A stretch of 64,000 nt of DNA, taken from positions 9,747,508 to 9,811,507 of the forward strand of contig NZ_KB913037.1 in the NCBI RefSeq assembly GCF_000384295.1. The letters are read 5' to 3'. Under the pieces are notes generated by a model, which was not told the origin of the DNA, ran no database searches, and saw only the letters and a program-made list of their open reading frames with translations. The position numbers and the translations under genes were made by a program. The DNA comes from Amycolatopsis balhimycina FH 1894 (GTDB lineage: Bacteria; Actinomycetota; Actinomycetes; Mycobacteriales; Pseudonocardiaceae). Positions 25,588 through 33,874 of the stretch are shown one piece after another; position 1 is the stretch's first letter, and each line of letters begins with the position of its first letter.

Positions 25588-25911
25588 ATGGCTTCGTGGA
25601 CGTTCCTCAGCAACCACGCGCACGTCCTGCTGTGCGTGGCCGCGGACCCGGACCGGACGTTGCACGACATCGCCGAGCACGTGGGGATCACCGAACGCGG
25701 GGTGCAGCTCATCCTCGCTGACCTGATCGCGGAGGGCTACCTCGAACGCGAGCGGGTCGGGCGGCGCAACCACTACAAGATCCACCCGGAAGGCCGGCTG
25801 CGCCACCCCCTGGAAGCCCACCACCGGGTGGCCGACCTGGTCGAGGCGCTCGGCCTCGACACCGGCGAGCGCGTTCCGCCGGGCGGTGCCGAGGCGGGTT
25901 CGCCGACGTGA
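25588..25911 (+). CDS. Winged helix-turn-helix regulator (MarR/ArsR-like)
   Basis: A 107-residue protein consisting mostly of a winged helix: WTFLSNHAHVLLCVAADPDRTLHDIAEHVGITERGVQLILADLIAEGYLERERVGRRNHYKI (residues 3-66), then a short helical tail. It is divergent from terC. Chosen ATG at 25588 because the upstream frame overlaps the terC leader. Target unknown. Confidence 0.82.
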   Translation: MASWTFLSNHAHVLLCVAADPDRTLHDIAEHVGITERGVQLILADLIAEGYLERERVGRRNHYKIHPEGRLRHPLEAHHRVADLVEALGLDTGERVPPGGAEAGSPT

Positions 25912-25982
25912 CCGGCCTTTCGTGAGTCAGGGCGCGAAAACGGCGGGGAACCCGGAGGCTCCCCGCCGTGGCGCCGGAGGGC

Positions 25983-26840
25983 TCAGCCGGCGTCGACGAT
26001 CTCGGCCACGGTGACGCCGATCGGAGTGCTCGGGCGTCCGGTCAGGGCGTGGAAGTCGGGCGTGGTCTCGGCCAGGAGGCCGTCCTTGATGTTGGCGTCC
26101 AGGGCGGCGACGAAGCCGGCGACCGGCTCCGGGAGACCGGCCTGGGCCAGGGCCTTGGCGTGCTCGTCGGCCGGGAGGTCGGTGTAGGTGATCTCGCGGC
26201 CGGTGGCCTTGCCGATCTCGGCGGCGAGTTCCGCGTTCGACCAGGCGACGTCCCCGGTGAGCTCGTAGATCTTGCCTTCGTGGCCTTCGCCGGTGAGCAC
26301 GGCGACCGCCGCCGCGGCGTAATCCGCGCGCGCGGCGCTGGCGACGCGGCCTTCGCCGGCGCTGCCGACGAAGCTGCCGGTGGCGACGGCCTGCTTGATC
26401 GTGTCGAGGTAGTTCTCGTTGTACCAGTTGTTGCGCAGGATCGTGGCGGGCAGGCCGGACGCCTGGATCAGCTCCTCGGTCGCCTTGTGCTCCGGGGCCA
26501 GCACGAGCGCGGACGTCGTCGCCTGCGGGGCGCTGGTGTAGACGAGGTGGCCGACGCCGGCCTGCTTGGCCGCCTCGATGACCGCCTGGTGCTGCGCCGC
26601 CCGCTGGCCGACCTCGCTGCTGGAGACCAGCAGCACCTTGTCGGCGCCCTTGAACGCGGTGACCAGGCTGCCGGGGTCGGTGTAGTCGGCGCGCCGGATC
26701 TCGACGCCGCGCTCGGCGAGGTCGGCGGCCTTTTCCGGGCTGCGCACCGCGGCGGCGACCTGGTCTGCGGGCAGCTTCTCGAGCAGGCCTTCCACGACGA
26801 GCTTGCCGAGGTGGCCGGTGGCGCCGGTGACGACGATCAT
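25983..26840 (-). CDS. NmrA/QorB-like NAD(P)H:quinone oxidoreductase
   Basis: A 285-residue atypical SDR. The N-terminal Rossmann motif is VTGATGHLG (Gly6, Gly9, Gly12 from the chosen ATG). Other features are LVYTSAPQATTSALVLAPEHKATEE and NNWYNENY, typical of E. coli QorB-like quinone reductases. The ATG at 26840 is preceded by AAGGAG at good distance, so I prefer it to a TTG 21 bp upstream. It is divergent from an HxlR regulator, the usual pairing for electrophile- and quinone-responsive genes. Confidence 0.88.
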   Translation of the reverse strand: MIVVTGATGHLGKLVVEGLLEKLPADQVAAAVRSPEKAADLAERGVEIRRADYTDPGSLVTAFKGADKVLLVSSSEVGQRAAQHQAVIEAAKQAGVGHLVYTSAPQATTSALVLAPEHKATEELIQASGLPATILRNNWYNENYLDTIKQAVATGSFVGSAGEGRVASAARADYAAAAVAVLTGEGHEGKIYELTGDVAWSNAELAAEIGKATGREITYTDLPADEHAKALAQAGLPEPVAGFVAALDANIKDGLLAETTPDFHALTGRPSTPIGVTVAEIVDAG

Positions 26841-26882
26841 GATGGCTCCTTGAAGTTTCAACTACCGTGTCCCTTGGAGGAT

Positions 26883-26903
26883 GTACTAACTTTTCGAAAG
26901 TAC
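26883..26903. promoter_or_regulatory. HxlR-type operator
   Basis: A 21-bp element bounded by GTAC at each end with CTTTTCGAAAG in the middle, located between the quinone reductase and HxlR genes. QorR-like HxlR regulators bind GTAC-flanked palindromes of this kind (family knowledge). Confidence 0.55.
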
Positions 26904-26944
26904 AAACTGATTGTTAGTGTAGTCACATCCGCAGTGCAAACTCC

Positions 26945-26972
26945 TGGGTAGTATCAGCTGGGTAGTATCAGA
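26945..26972 (+). repeat. 14-bp direct repeat in the HxlR promoter
   Basis: TGGGTAGTATCAGC is followed at once by TGGGTAGTATCAGA, 13 of 14 bases identical. TAGTAT may serve as the -10 element of the HxlR gene, so the duplication may have doubled the promoter. Confidence 0.7.
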
Positions 26973-27016
26973 CTGTGGACGCACAGCGGACGGAACTCGG
27001 CGAAGGAGGTGACGGG

Positions 27017-27412
27017 ATGCCCGACTTCGAGCACGATGCCCTGGTCGCGGACGTGTTCAGCGCCGCGTGTGCTTCGCGCACGTTGCTGGAACACGTCACC
27101 GGCAGATGGGGCGTCCTGGCGCTCGTCGCGCTCAACGACGGTGTCTTCCGGTTCAACGCGCTGCGCCGCCGCGTGCAGGGGGTCAGCGAGAAGATGCTCG
27201 CCCAGACGCTGCAGGCGCTCGAGCGCGACGGCTTCGTGCACCGGGAAGCCCGCCCGACCATCCCGCCGCACGTCGAATACAGCCTCACGCCGGCGGGCCG
27301 GGAGGTCGCGGGGCGGCTGCTGGGGCTGATCGAGTTCCTGGAGGCCGGTGTTCCGGCCGCCATGGCGGCTCAAGCTCGTTACGACGAAGCGAAAGCCGGT
27401 AGCGCGGGATAG
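27017..27412 (+). CDS. HxlR-family transcriptional regulator
   Basis: A 131-residue winged helix regulator: LLEHVTGRWGVLALVALNDGVFRFNALRRRVQGVSEKMLAQTLQALERDGFVHREA (residues 23-78), then VEYSLTPAGREV. HxlR proteins commonly sense quinones or aldehydes through a Cys; one Cys lies at the start (SAACASR). ATG 27017 is favoured by an excellent GGAGGTGA site; an upstream GTG at 26975 lies inside the promoter repeat. It probably controls the divergent quinone reductase. Confidence 0.9.
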   Translation: MPDFEHDALVADVFSAACASRTLLEHVTGRWGVLALVALNDGVFRFNALRRRVQGVSEKMLAQTLQALERDGFVHREARPTIPPHVEYSLTPAGREVAGRLLGLIEFLEAGVPAAMAAQARYDEAKAGSAG

Positions 27413-27421
27413 GGAAGCCGC

Positions 27422-29074
27422 TCAGGCTTCGGGGGAAGACGTCGAGTACCACGCCGCGGAATCACCCGGCAGATCCCCCTCGAACCGCGTGCTCCCGAGC
27501 ACGACCTCGCCCCATCCGGCGGGCGGCGTGAACGGCGCGCTGCCGGTGTTGACCACGCACACCAGTTCCCCGCGCCGGAAAGCGAGCACGGCGTCCTCCC
27601 CGGTGCCGAGCCACTCCACCGCTCCCGGCTCGCCGAGGCCGCGGTCCCGCCGAGCGCGCAGGGCCCGGCGGTAGAGGTGCAGCGTCGACGCGTCGTCCTT
27701 CTCCTGCACGTCGGCGGCGTACCCCGCGAACCACTCCGGTTGCGGCAGCCACGGCACCCCCGTGCCGAACCCGAAAGCCGGGGCCGCCGCGGTCCAGGGC
27801 AGCGGGACACGGCAGCCGTCGCGGCCCTTTTCCTGCCCGCCGGTGCGGTGGAACACCGGGTCCTGGCGGGCTTCGTCAGGCAGGTCGAGCACCTCCGGCA
27901 GGCCGAGTTCCTCGCCCTGGTAAAGGAACACCGAGCCCGGCAGGGCGAGCAGCAGGAGCAGCGCGGCGCGGGCGCGTCGTTCGCCCAGCGCGGTGTCGAC
28001 CTCGCCGCGCGGGCGCATCAGGGCGGCGAACGCGTCGTTGCTGGCCGGCGCCGGCTCGGGACGGACGATGCCGTAGCGGGTGACGGCCCGGTGCACGTCG
28101 TGGTTGGCCAGCGTCCACGCCGCCGGGGCGCCGTGGGCGGCGGTGCGGGCCGCGGCGCGGTCGACGGCACCGCGCAGCGCCGGCGCTGCCCACGGCTGGA
28201 CCAGCAGGTCGAAGGAAAAGGCCTGGTGCAGCTCGTCCGGGCGCAGGTAGTGGTCGAGGTCGGCCGGGTCGGGGACCCACACCTCGCCGACGAGCAGCAG
28301 GTCGCGCTCGGGGCCGTAGCCCGCCGCGAGCGCGCGCCAGCGGCGGAAGATCTCGTGGACCTCCGGCTGGTTCCAGCTGCGGGCGTTGTAGCCGCCGCCG
28401 TCCCAGTCCCGCAGGGCCGCGTCCTTGATCATCCCGTGGCACACGTCGATGCGGAACCCGTCGACCCCGCGGTCGAACCAGAACCGCAGGACGTCGTCGA
28501 AGTAGGCGAGGACCTCCGGGTTGCGCCAGTCGAAGTCCGGCTGCTCGCGGGTGAACAGGTGCAGGTACCACTGCCCGGGCGTGCCGTCGGGTTCGGTGAC
28601 GCGGGTCCAGGCGGGCCCGCCGAAGACCGACTGCCAGTTGTTCGGCGGCTGGTCGCCGAGGCCGTCGCGGAAGAGGAACTTCGCGCGTTCGGGCGTGCCG
28701 GGGCCGGCGGCGAGCGCCGCGGTGAACCACGGGTGCCGATCCGAGCAGTGGTTCGGGACGAGGTCCATGAGGATCCGCAGCCCACGGGCGTGCGCGTCGG
28801 CGACCAGCCGGTCGAACGTCTCGAGGCTGCCGTACTCGGGGTTGACGGCGCGGTAGTCGGCGATGTCGTAGCCGTGGTCCGCCTGCGGCGAGGGGTAGCA
28901 GGGGTTGAGCCAGACGGCGTCGGCGCCGAGCCCGGCGATGTGGTCGAGCCGCCGGATCACCCCGCCGAGGTCGCCGACGCCGTCGCCGTCACTGTCGGCG
29001 AACGAGCGGACGTACAGCTGGTAGACGACCGCGTCGTCCCAGAACGAGCGCGGGCGGGAGGAAATTCGTGACAC
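27422..29074 (-). CDS. GH13 alpha-glucosidase-like enzyme
   Basis: A 550-residue glycoside hydrolase of family 13, oligo-1,6/alpha-glucosidase branch, no signal peptide, so cytoplasmic. Catalytic residues: nucleophile Asp210 in GFRIDVCHG, acid/base Glu264 in LLVGEVW, stabiliser Asp326 in LANHDVHR. The beta3 region DLVPNHCSDRHPWF and the calcium-like loop DSDGDGVGDLGG are also seen. The start is GTG with a weak ribosome site, 27 bp after the DUF2264 gene, so it is last in the six-gene operon. It would cleave imported alpha-glucosides. Confidence 0.92.
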   Translation of the reverse strand: MSRISSRPRSFWDDAVVYQLYVRSFADSDGDGVGDLGGVIRRLDHIAGLGADAVWLNPCYPSPQADHGYDIADYRAVNPEYGSLETFDRLVADAHARGLRILMDLVPNHCSDRHPWFTAALAAGPGTPERAKFLFRDGLGDQPPNNWQSVFGGPAWTRVTEPDGTPGQWYLHLFTREQPDFDWRNPEVLAYFDDVLRFWFDRGVDGFRIDVCHGMIKDAALRDWDGGGYNARSWNQPEVHEIFRRWRALAAGYGPERDLLLVGEVWVPDPADLDHYLRPDELHQAFSFDLLVQPWAAPALRGAVDRAAARTAAHGAPAAWTLANHDVHRAVTRYGIVRPEPAPASNDAFAALMRPRGEVDTALGERRARAALLLLLALPGSVFLYQGEELGLPEVLDLPDEARQDPVFHRTGGQEKGRDGCRVPLPWTAAAPAFGFGTGVPWLPQPEWFAGYAADVQEKDDASTLHLYRRALRARRDRGLGEPGAVEWLGTGEDAVLAFRRGELVCVVNTGSAPFTPPAGWGEVVLGSTRFEGDLPGDSAAWYSTSSPEA

Positions 29075-29101
29075 CCCGGGATCTTCGCACGCATCCCTCG
29101 G

Positions 29102-31018
29102 TCATGCGGGCAAGGGGACTTCGGCGGAGACACCGTCGGGCCACGTCAACGTGACGTGGCGGCCGTCCGCGGTGATCGCCAGGGACGGATCGGCCTCATC
29201 CGGGCCACCACGGTCCAGGACCACCACGGCGGCGAACACGGCTCCCGGTGCCGGGGGTCCGTCCGTGGCGACGAACGGGATCGCGGTCCACTCGCCCAAG
29301 GGCGAGATGCCGGCTTCGACGGCCACGTCCGCCGTGGTGAAGCCGCGCAAGGAACGCACCTCCGACCGCAGGGCCGGTGTCCGCGCGGCGGCTGCCCCCG
29401 GCTCGGTCACCGGCCGGGTCGCGTCCGACACCGGCCAGCCGCTGAGCCGCAGCGACCGGACCGGGACGTCGGCGGTGCCGAGCCGGGCGAGTCTCACCTC
29501 GATCCCGTCCCGCACCACGGAAACCACCGTCAGCACCGGCCCCGGCACCACCGGTCCGCTGCGGCCGGAGCCGTGGTCCGGGGAGTCGTCGCCGTCGGTG
29601 TCGACCCAGCGGACCCGGCCCGTTGACGCCGCGGCCAGCACGCCGCCCGGCAATTCCGTCGTGTAGCACGTTTCGAAGCCCGCGCGGTGGCTCGCCCGGC
29701 CGTCCGCGTCCAGCACGACCACCGTGTTGTCGGGGACGGAACCGAGCGGCGGGACCGTGGCCGTCGAGTACCCGAGCCGGGCGTAGAGCGGGGAATCGGC
29801 CCGCTGGTCGCCGGGGTGGGCGTGGTCCGTGCCGTGGTTGACCACCAGGGCGATGCCGTCGCGGCGCCGTCCCGACACCAGCCAGCCGGGCGCGACGACG
29901 ACCCGGGCGACGTCGCCGGTCTCGATCGGGAGCGGCTCCTCGACGTCCGTCCACACGGGATGGTGCGCGGGCAGTGCGAGTCCCAGCATCCCTTTGGCCG
30001 CCCAATACGGCGACCCGGGCCCGGAGTACGCCTGGCGCATGGCGGGCCAGGCGTGCTGCCAGCCGAGGGTCAGCAGGCCGTCGGGCGCGCCCCGGTCGGC
30101 GAAGTGCCGCACCATCCCGCCGGCCACCCGGCGCGTCAGGCCGGGGGACAGGCTTGACGTCCCGGTGAACGCGCCGACCCAGAACGGCGCGGCGGCGGCG
30201 AAGCGGTACACCAGGCTGCGGCCCTGCAACAGCGGCGAGCCGTCGGTGCCCACCAGCCGCACCGCGTCGTCGAGATAATCCCGGAGATCCGAAGCCCATT
30301 GCTGGCGGAGGGAGCCGGGGCACAGCGTGCCGGTGACGTCGAACAAGTGCGTCCACAGCAACGGGTACAGGTGCAGGGCCCAGCCCGTGTAGTGGTCGTA
30401 GGCGCGTTCTGCGCCGTCGCTGAGCCAGCCGCCCGGACGCCGCAGCGACGCGTGCACGGCGAGGTCCTCCTCGACGTCCGACGCCGACCACGGGCCGCCT
30501 GCCTCGCGCAGGAACGACTCCACGACGATCCGGAACCACACCCAGTTGATCGGCGGGTAGGGCTGCCCGATCACCGTCGCGAGCCAGGCGACGACCCGGT
30601 CGCGGACGGCGTCGTCCAGGCGGTCCCACAGCCACGGCCGGGTCAGCTGGAGCACCAGCGCGATCGACGCGGCCTCCACTTTGGACTGGCCGAGCTCGTC
30701 GGGCCGGGCCCACGCCTCGGGCGAGGCCGGGTCGGTCCCGGCGGCCAGCCCGCGCGCGTAGTGCTCGAGCAGGCCGCCGGGGTCCGCGCCGCCCTCCCCG
30801 GCGACGCGGAAGCCGGCGAGCAGGAAGGTCCGGGCGAACCCTTCCAGCCCGTCGGAGCCGCGGCCGTTGCGGCTGGCCGGGCCGGGCAGGTCGATCCGGG
30901 CGCCGCCCGGCGAGCGGTACCGGCCGGCCGCCGCGAGCAGCCGGTCCGCCAGCGCGGTCCAGTGCCCGCGCGTCCAGCCGGTGTACGGCGAGAGCCGCCG
31001 GTCCTCGACGGCGGTCAT
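29102..31018 (-). CDS. DUF2264-domain protein
   Basis: A 638-residue soluble protein whose N-terminal 370 residues match DUF2264 by pattern: YTGWTRGHWTALADRLL, NGRGSDGLEGFARTFLLAGFR, PPINWVWFRIVVESFLR, DHYTGWALHLYPLLW. The C-terminal 250 residues are beta-rich. The helical part resembles the (alpha/alpha)6 folds of polysaccharide lyases and hydrolases, but no activity is established to my knowledge. It is translationally coupled to the hydroxyacid dehydrogenase (ATGA). The context, with sugar uptake, GH13 and heparinase-like genes, suggests action on imported oligosaccharide, perhaps uronic-acid containing. Confidence 0.82.
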   Translation of the reverse strand: MTAVEDRRLSPYTGWTRGHWTALADRLLAAAGRYRSPGGARIDLPGPASRNGRGSDGLEGFARTFLLAGFRVAGEGGADPGGLLEHYARGLAAGTDPASPEAWARPDELGQSKVEAASIALVLQLTRPWLWDRLDDAVRDRVVAWLATVIGQPYPPINWVWFRIVVESFLREAGGPWSASDVEEDLAVHASLRRPGGWLSDGAERAYDHYTGWALHLYPLLWTHLFDVTGTLCPGSLRQQWASDLRDYLDDAVRLVGTDGSPLLQGRSLVYRFAAAAPFWVGAFTGTSSLSPGLTRRVAGGMVRHFADRGAPDGLLTLGWQHAWPAMRQAYSGPGSPYWAAKGMLGLALPAHHPVWTDVEEPLPIETGDVARVVVAPGWLVSGRRRDGIALVVNHGTDHAHPGDQRADSPLYARLGYSTATVPPLGSVPDNTVVVLDADGRASHRAGFETCYTTELPGGVLAAASTGRVRWVDTDGDDSPDHGSGRSGPVVPGPVLTVVSVVRDGIEVRLARLGTADVPVRSLRLSGWPVSDATRPVTEPGAAAARTPALRSEVRSLRGFTTADVAVEAGISPLGEWTAIPFVATDGPPAPGAVFAAVVVLDRGGPDEADPSLAITADGRHVTLTWPDGVSAEVPLPA

Positions 31019-32028
31019 GCCTGCACGGCCAGGGAATGCCGGGTCACCGGGGCCCGGGGCGGCAGGCCGGCGGCGTAGCGCTCGAGCTCGCCGATCGCCT
31101 CCGCGCTCATGCGGCGGGTCTCCGAACCCAGCGACCCCGCGATGTGCGGCGTCAGCACCACGTTCGGCAGGTCGTAGAGCGGGGAGCCCGCGGGTAGCGG
31201 CTCCGGCTCGGTGACGTCGAGGACAGCGTGGAGGCCGTCGGCTTCGCAGGCGCGTTCGAGGGCCGCGGTGTCGACGAGCGCCCCCCGCGCGGTGTTGATC
31301 AGCACAGCTCCGGGCGGCAGGGCGGCCAGCTCCGCGGCACTGATCATGTGCCGGGTTTCCGGCAGCGACGGCGCGTGCAGGCTCAGTACATCGGCCTGGG
31401 GCAGCGCTTCGGCCAGGCCGGCCGGCTCGGCGCCGGCCGCGAGGATCTCGCCGGCGTCGACGACCGGGTCCACGACGAGGACACGGGCGATGTCCAGCTG
31501 CCGCAGCAGCGCGGCGACCCGGCGGCCGACGCGGGAGAAGCCGACCAGCACGACCGTCCGGTCCCGGCCGGACAGCTCGCCCCGCTGGTCCCGGTAGCGC
31601 CAGTCCTCCCGGAACTTCCGGGCGTCGGCGGCCAGGAAGGGCACCTTCTTGAACGCCCAGAGGATCGCGCCCAGGGTGTACTGGGCGACCGGCTCGGCGT
31701 TGGCGTCGGCGGCGGTGGTGACCCGCACGCCCCGGTCGAAGACCGCCGCGCCGACGTGGTCGCGGACGCTGCCCGCCGCGTGCAGCACCGCCCGCAGGTT
31801 CGGCGCGGCCCGCAGCACCGCGTCGTCCAGCGGGGGACAGCCCCACGAGGTGATCAGCACCTCCACCTCCGCCAGCCGCGCCCGGACCCGCGCCGAAGCG
31901 AGTTCGTCCGTGCACAGTGGTTCGCCGAGCCGGGCCGTGGCGCGCAGCCGCTGCAGTTCCGCTTCGCCGAACTGCAGCCGCATCGTGTCGTGCCCCATCA
32001 CCAGCAGGGTCTCCGGCCGCCGGGTCAC
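31015..32028 (-). CDS. D-2-hydroxyacid dehydrogenase (NAD-dependent)
   Basis: 337 residues of the D-isomer-specific hydroxyacid dehydrogenase family. NAD site: VVLVGFSRVGRRVAALL, where the usual GxGxxG appears as GFSRVG. Catalytic residues: Arg in INTARGALVD, Glu in TEPEPLP, His in TPHIAGS. The family reduces 2-ketoacids such as glyoxylate, hydroxypyruvate or sugar-derived ketoacids. Start GTG overlaps the permease stop as GTGA. In this operon it may process an acid released from the polysaccharide. Confidence 0.9.
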   Translation of the reverse strand: MTRRPETLLVMGHDTMRLQFGEAELQRLRATARLGEPLCTDELASARVRARLAEVEVLITSWGCPPLDDAVLRAAPNLRAVLHAAGSVRDHVGAAVFDRGVRVTTAADANAEPVAQYTLGAILWAFKKVPFLAADARKFREDWRYRDQRGELSGRDRTVVLVGFSRVGRRVAALLRQLDIARVLVVDPVVDAGEILAAGAEPAGLAEALPQADVLSLHAPSLPETRHMISAAELAALPPGAVLINTARGALVDTAALERACEADGLHAVLDVTEPEPLPAGSPLYDLPNVVLTPHIAGSLGSETRRMSAEAIGELERYAAGLPPRAPVTRHSLAVQA

Positions 32029-32942
32029 TTGACGCTGCCCGCCGCCAGCCCGGACCGCCATTGCCGGTGCAGCAGGACGAACGCGACCACCAGCGGCAGC
32101 ACGGCCAGCAGCGAGCCGGTGATGACGAGCGGGTTGTACTGCGGGAACTGGGTCACGCGCGTGCTCCACTGGTACAGGCCGAGGCTCATCGGGAACAGCT
32201 TCGGGTCGGTGAGCATCACCAGCGGCAGGAAGAAGTTGTTCCAGATCCCGACGAACTGGAACAGGAAGATCGTCACCAGGCCGGGCCGCATCATCGGCAG
32301 CGCGATGGTGAAGAACGTCCGCAGTTCGCCCGCGCCGTCGGTCCTGGCGGCTTCCAGGACTTCGCCGGGCACCGCGGCCTCCGCGTAGACGCGGGCGAGG
32401 TAGACGCCGAAGGGGTTGGTCAGCAAGGGAACGAACACCGCCCAGAACGTCCCGACCACGTGGAGCTGCGAGGCCAGCAGGTACAGCGGCAACGCCAGTG
32501 CCGTGGTCGGCACCAGGACCCCGGCCAGCGTCACCGCGAACAGCGCGCGCCGTCCCGGGAAGTCGAGCTTCGCGATCGCGTACCCGCACGCCGCGCAGAT
32601 GAACGAGCCGAGCACCGCGCCGAGGCCGGCGTACAGCAGCGAGTTGCGGATCCAGGCGAGGAAGACGCCGTTCTCCTGGGTGAACAGGGCGCTGAGGTTC
32701 GCGCCGAGGTTGAACTGCCCGAACTCGAACGCGCCGGTCGTGGAGAAGTCGCCGACGGACTTGGTGGCCGAGGTGATCAGCCAGACCAGCGGCAGCACCG
32801 CGTACAGCGCGGCCAGCACCAGCAGGACGTGCACGACCGTGCGTGACGTCCACCGCGACGCTGCTTTCCGGGGGTTCCGGGTGGCGGAGCCCCCGGCCCG
32901 AGGCGAAGCCTCGGATGTCGCAGCAGGGGACAGGGCAGTCAC
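32025..32942 (-). CDS. Carbohydrate ABC transporter permease (MalG type)
   Basis: 305 residues with about six membrane helices and the ATPase-docking EAA loop EVLEAARTDGAGELRTFFTIALP. The first 35 residues are an Ala/Ser/Arg-rich cytoplasmic tail. GTG start overlapping the upstream TGA. Partner of the MalF-type permease encoded just before it. Confidence 0.9.
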   Translation of the reverse strand: MTALSPAATSEASPRAGGSATRNPRKAASRWTSRTVVHVLLVLAALYAVLPLVWLITSATKSVGDFSTTGAFEFGQFNLGANLSALFTQENGVFLAWIRNSLLYAGLGAVLGSFICAACGYAIAKLDFPGRRALFAVTLAGVLVPTTALALPLYLLASQLHVVGTFWAVFVPLLTNPFGVYLARVYAEAAVPGEVLEAARTDGAGELRTFFTIALPMMRPGLVTIFLFQFVGIWNNFFLPLVMLTDPKLFPMSLGLYQWSTRVTQFPQYNPLVITGSLLAVLPLVVAFVLLHRQWRSGLAAGSVK

Positions 32943-33874
32943 CGGGACCTCCGGTTGGACAGGCGCATGACCAGCGCCGAGAGCAGGGCGGAAACGACGG
33001 CCAGCAGCACGGACGCGGCGGCGGCGCGGCCGTAGTCGTTGGCGATGAACGCGGCTTCGTACACATAGAGACTCGGGGACCAGGTGCTCGTCACCGAACC
33101 GGTGAACCCGCGCAGCACCAGGGGTTCGGTGAACAGCTGCAGGGAACCGATGACGGTGAACACCAGGGCGACGAACATCGTCGGCCGGATCATCGGGACC
33201 TTGACCGACCACGCCGTCCGGATGCCGCCTGCCCCGTCGGCCCGCGCGGCCTCGAGGACGTCGCGGGGGACCGCCTGCAGCGCGGTGTAGAAGATGATCA
33301 TGTTGTAGCCGACCCACTGCCAGGTCGCGATGTTCACGATCGAGGGCAGGATGCCGGTCTTGCCCAGCGGGTCGAACGGCAGGAGCGCGGTCAGGCGTGA
33401 GTTCGGGCTGTACAGGTAGGCCCAGACGAGCCCGGTGATCACGGTCGGCACGGCGTAGGGCAGGAAGACCGCCAGGGACCACAGCCGCTTGAGGCGCACC
33501 ACGGCGGAGTCGATCAGCAGCGCGAGGCCGAGCGCCAGGCCGAGCATGATCGGGATGTGCACCAGCACGAACAAGGCCACGTTGCCGAGACTGGCGTGGA
33601 ACGCGCTGTCGGTGAGGACGTCGAGGTAGTTGCCGAGGGCGACGAAGGCCTGGTGCGGGCCCGAGAACCCCAAGCCGGACAACCGATCGGTGAACAGGCT
33701 CAGGTAGAGCGCGTACCCGATCGGCACGAGCACGGTGAGCGTCAGCAGGATCGCGAACGGGGCCGCCAGGGCGAGACCGGCGCGGCCGCGGTTCCGCCGC
33801 TCGCGGACCGGGCCGGCCGGGCGGCCGGCGCGCGCCGGGGCGCTCGCGGCGCGCTCGGGGGTGAGGACGGTCAT
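32939..33874 (-). CDS. Carbohydrate ABC transporter permease (MalF type)
   Basis: 311 residues with about six membrane helices and the EAA loop DVLEAARADGAGGIRTAWSVKVP. ATG overlaps the binding-protein TGA by one base. No ATPase gene in this operon either, so the system must borrow one encoded elsewhere. Confidence 0.9.
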   Translation of the reverse strand: MTVLTPERAASAPARAGRPAGPVRERRNRGRAGLALAAPFAILLTLTVLVPIGYALYLSLFTDRLSGLGFSGPHQAFVALGNYLDVLTDSAFHASLGNVALFVLVHIPIMLGLALGLALLIDSAVVRLKRLWSLAVFLPYAVPTVITGLVWAYLYSPNSRLTALLPFDPLGKTGILPSIVNIATWQWVGYNMIIFYTALQAVPRDVLEAARADGAGGIRTAWSVKVPMIRPTMFVALVFTVIGSLQLFTEPLVLRGFTGSVTSTWSPSLYVYEAAFIANDYGRAAAASVLLAVVSALLSALVMRLSNRRSR

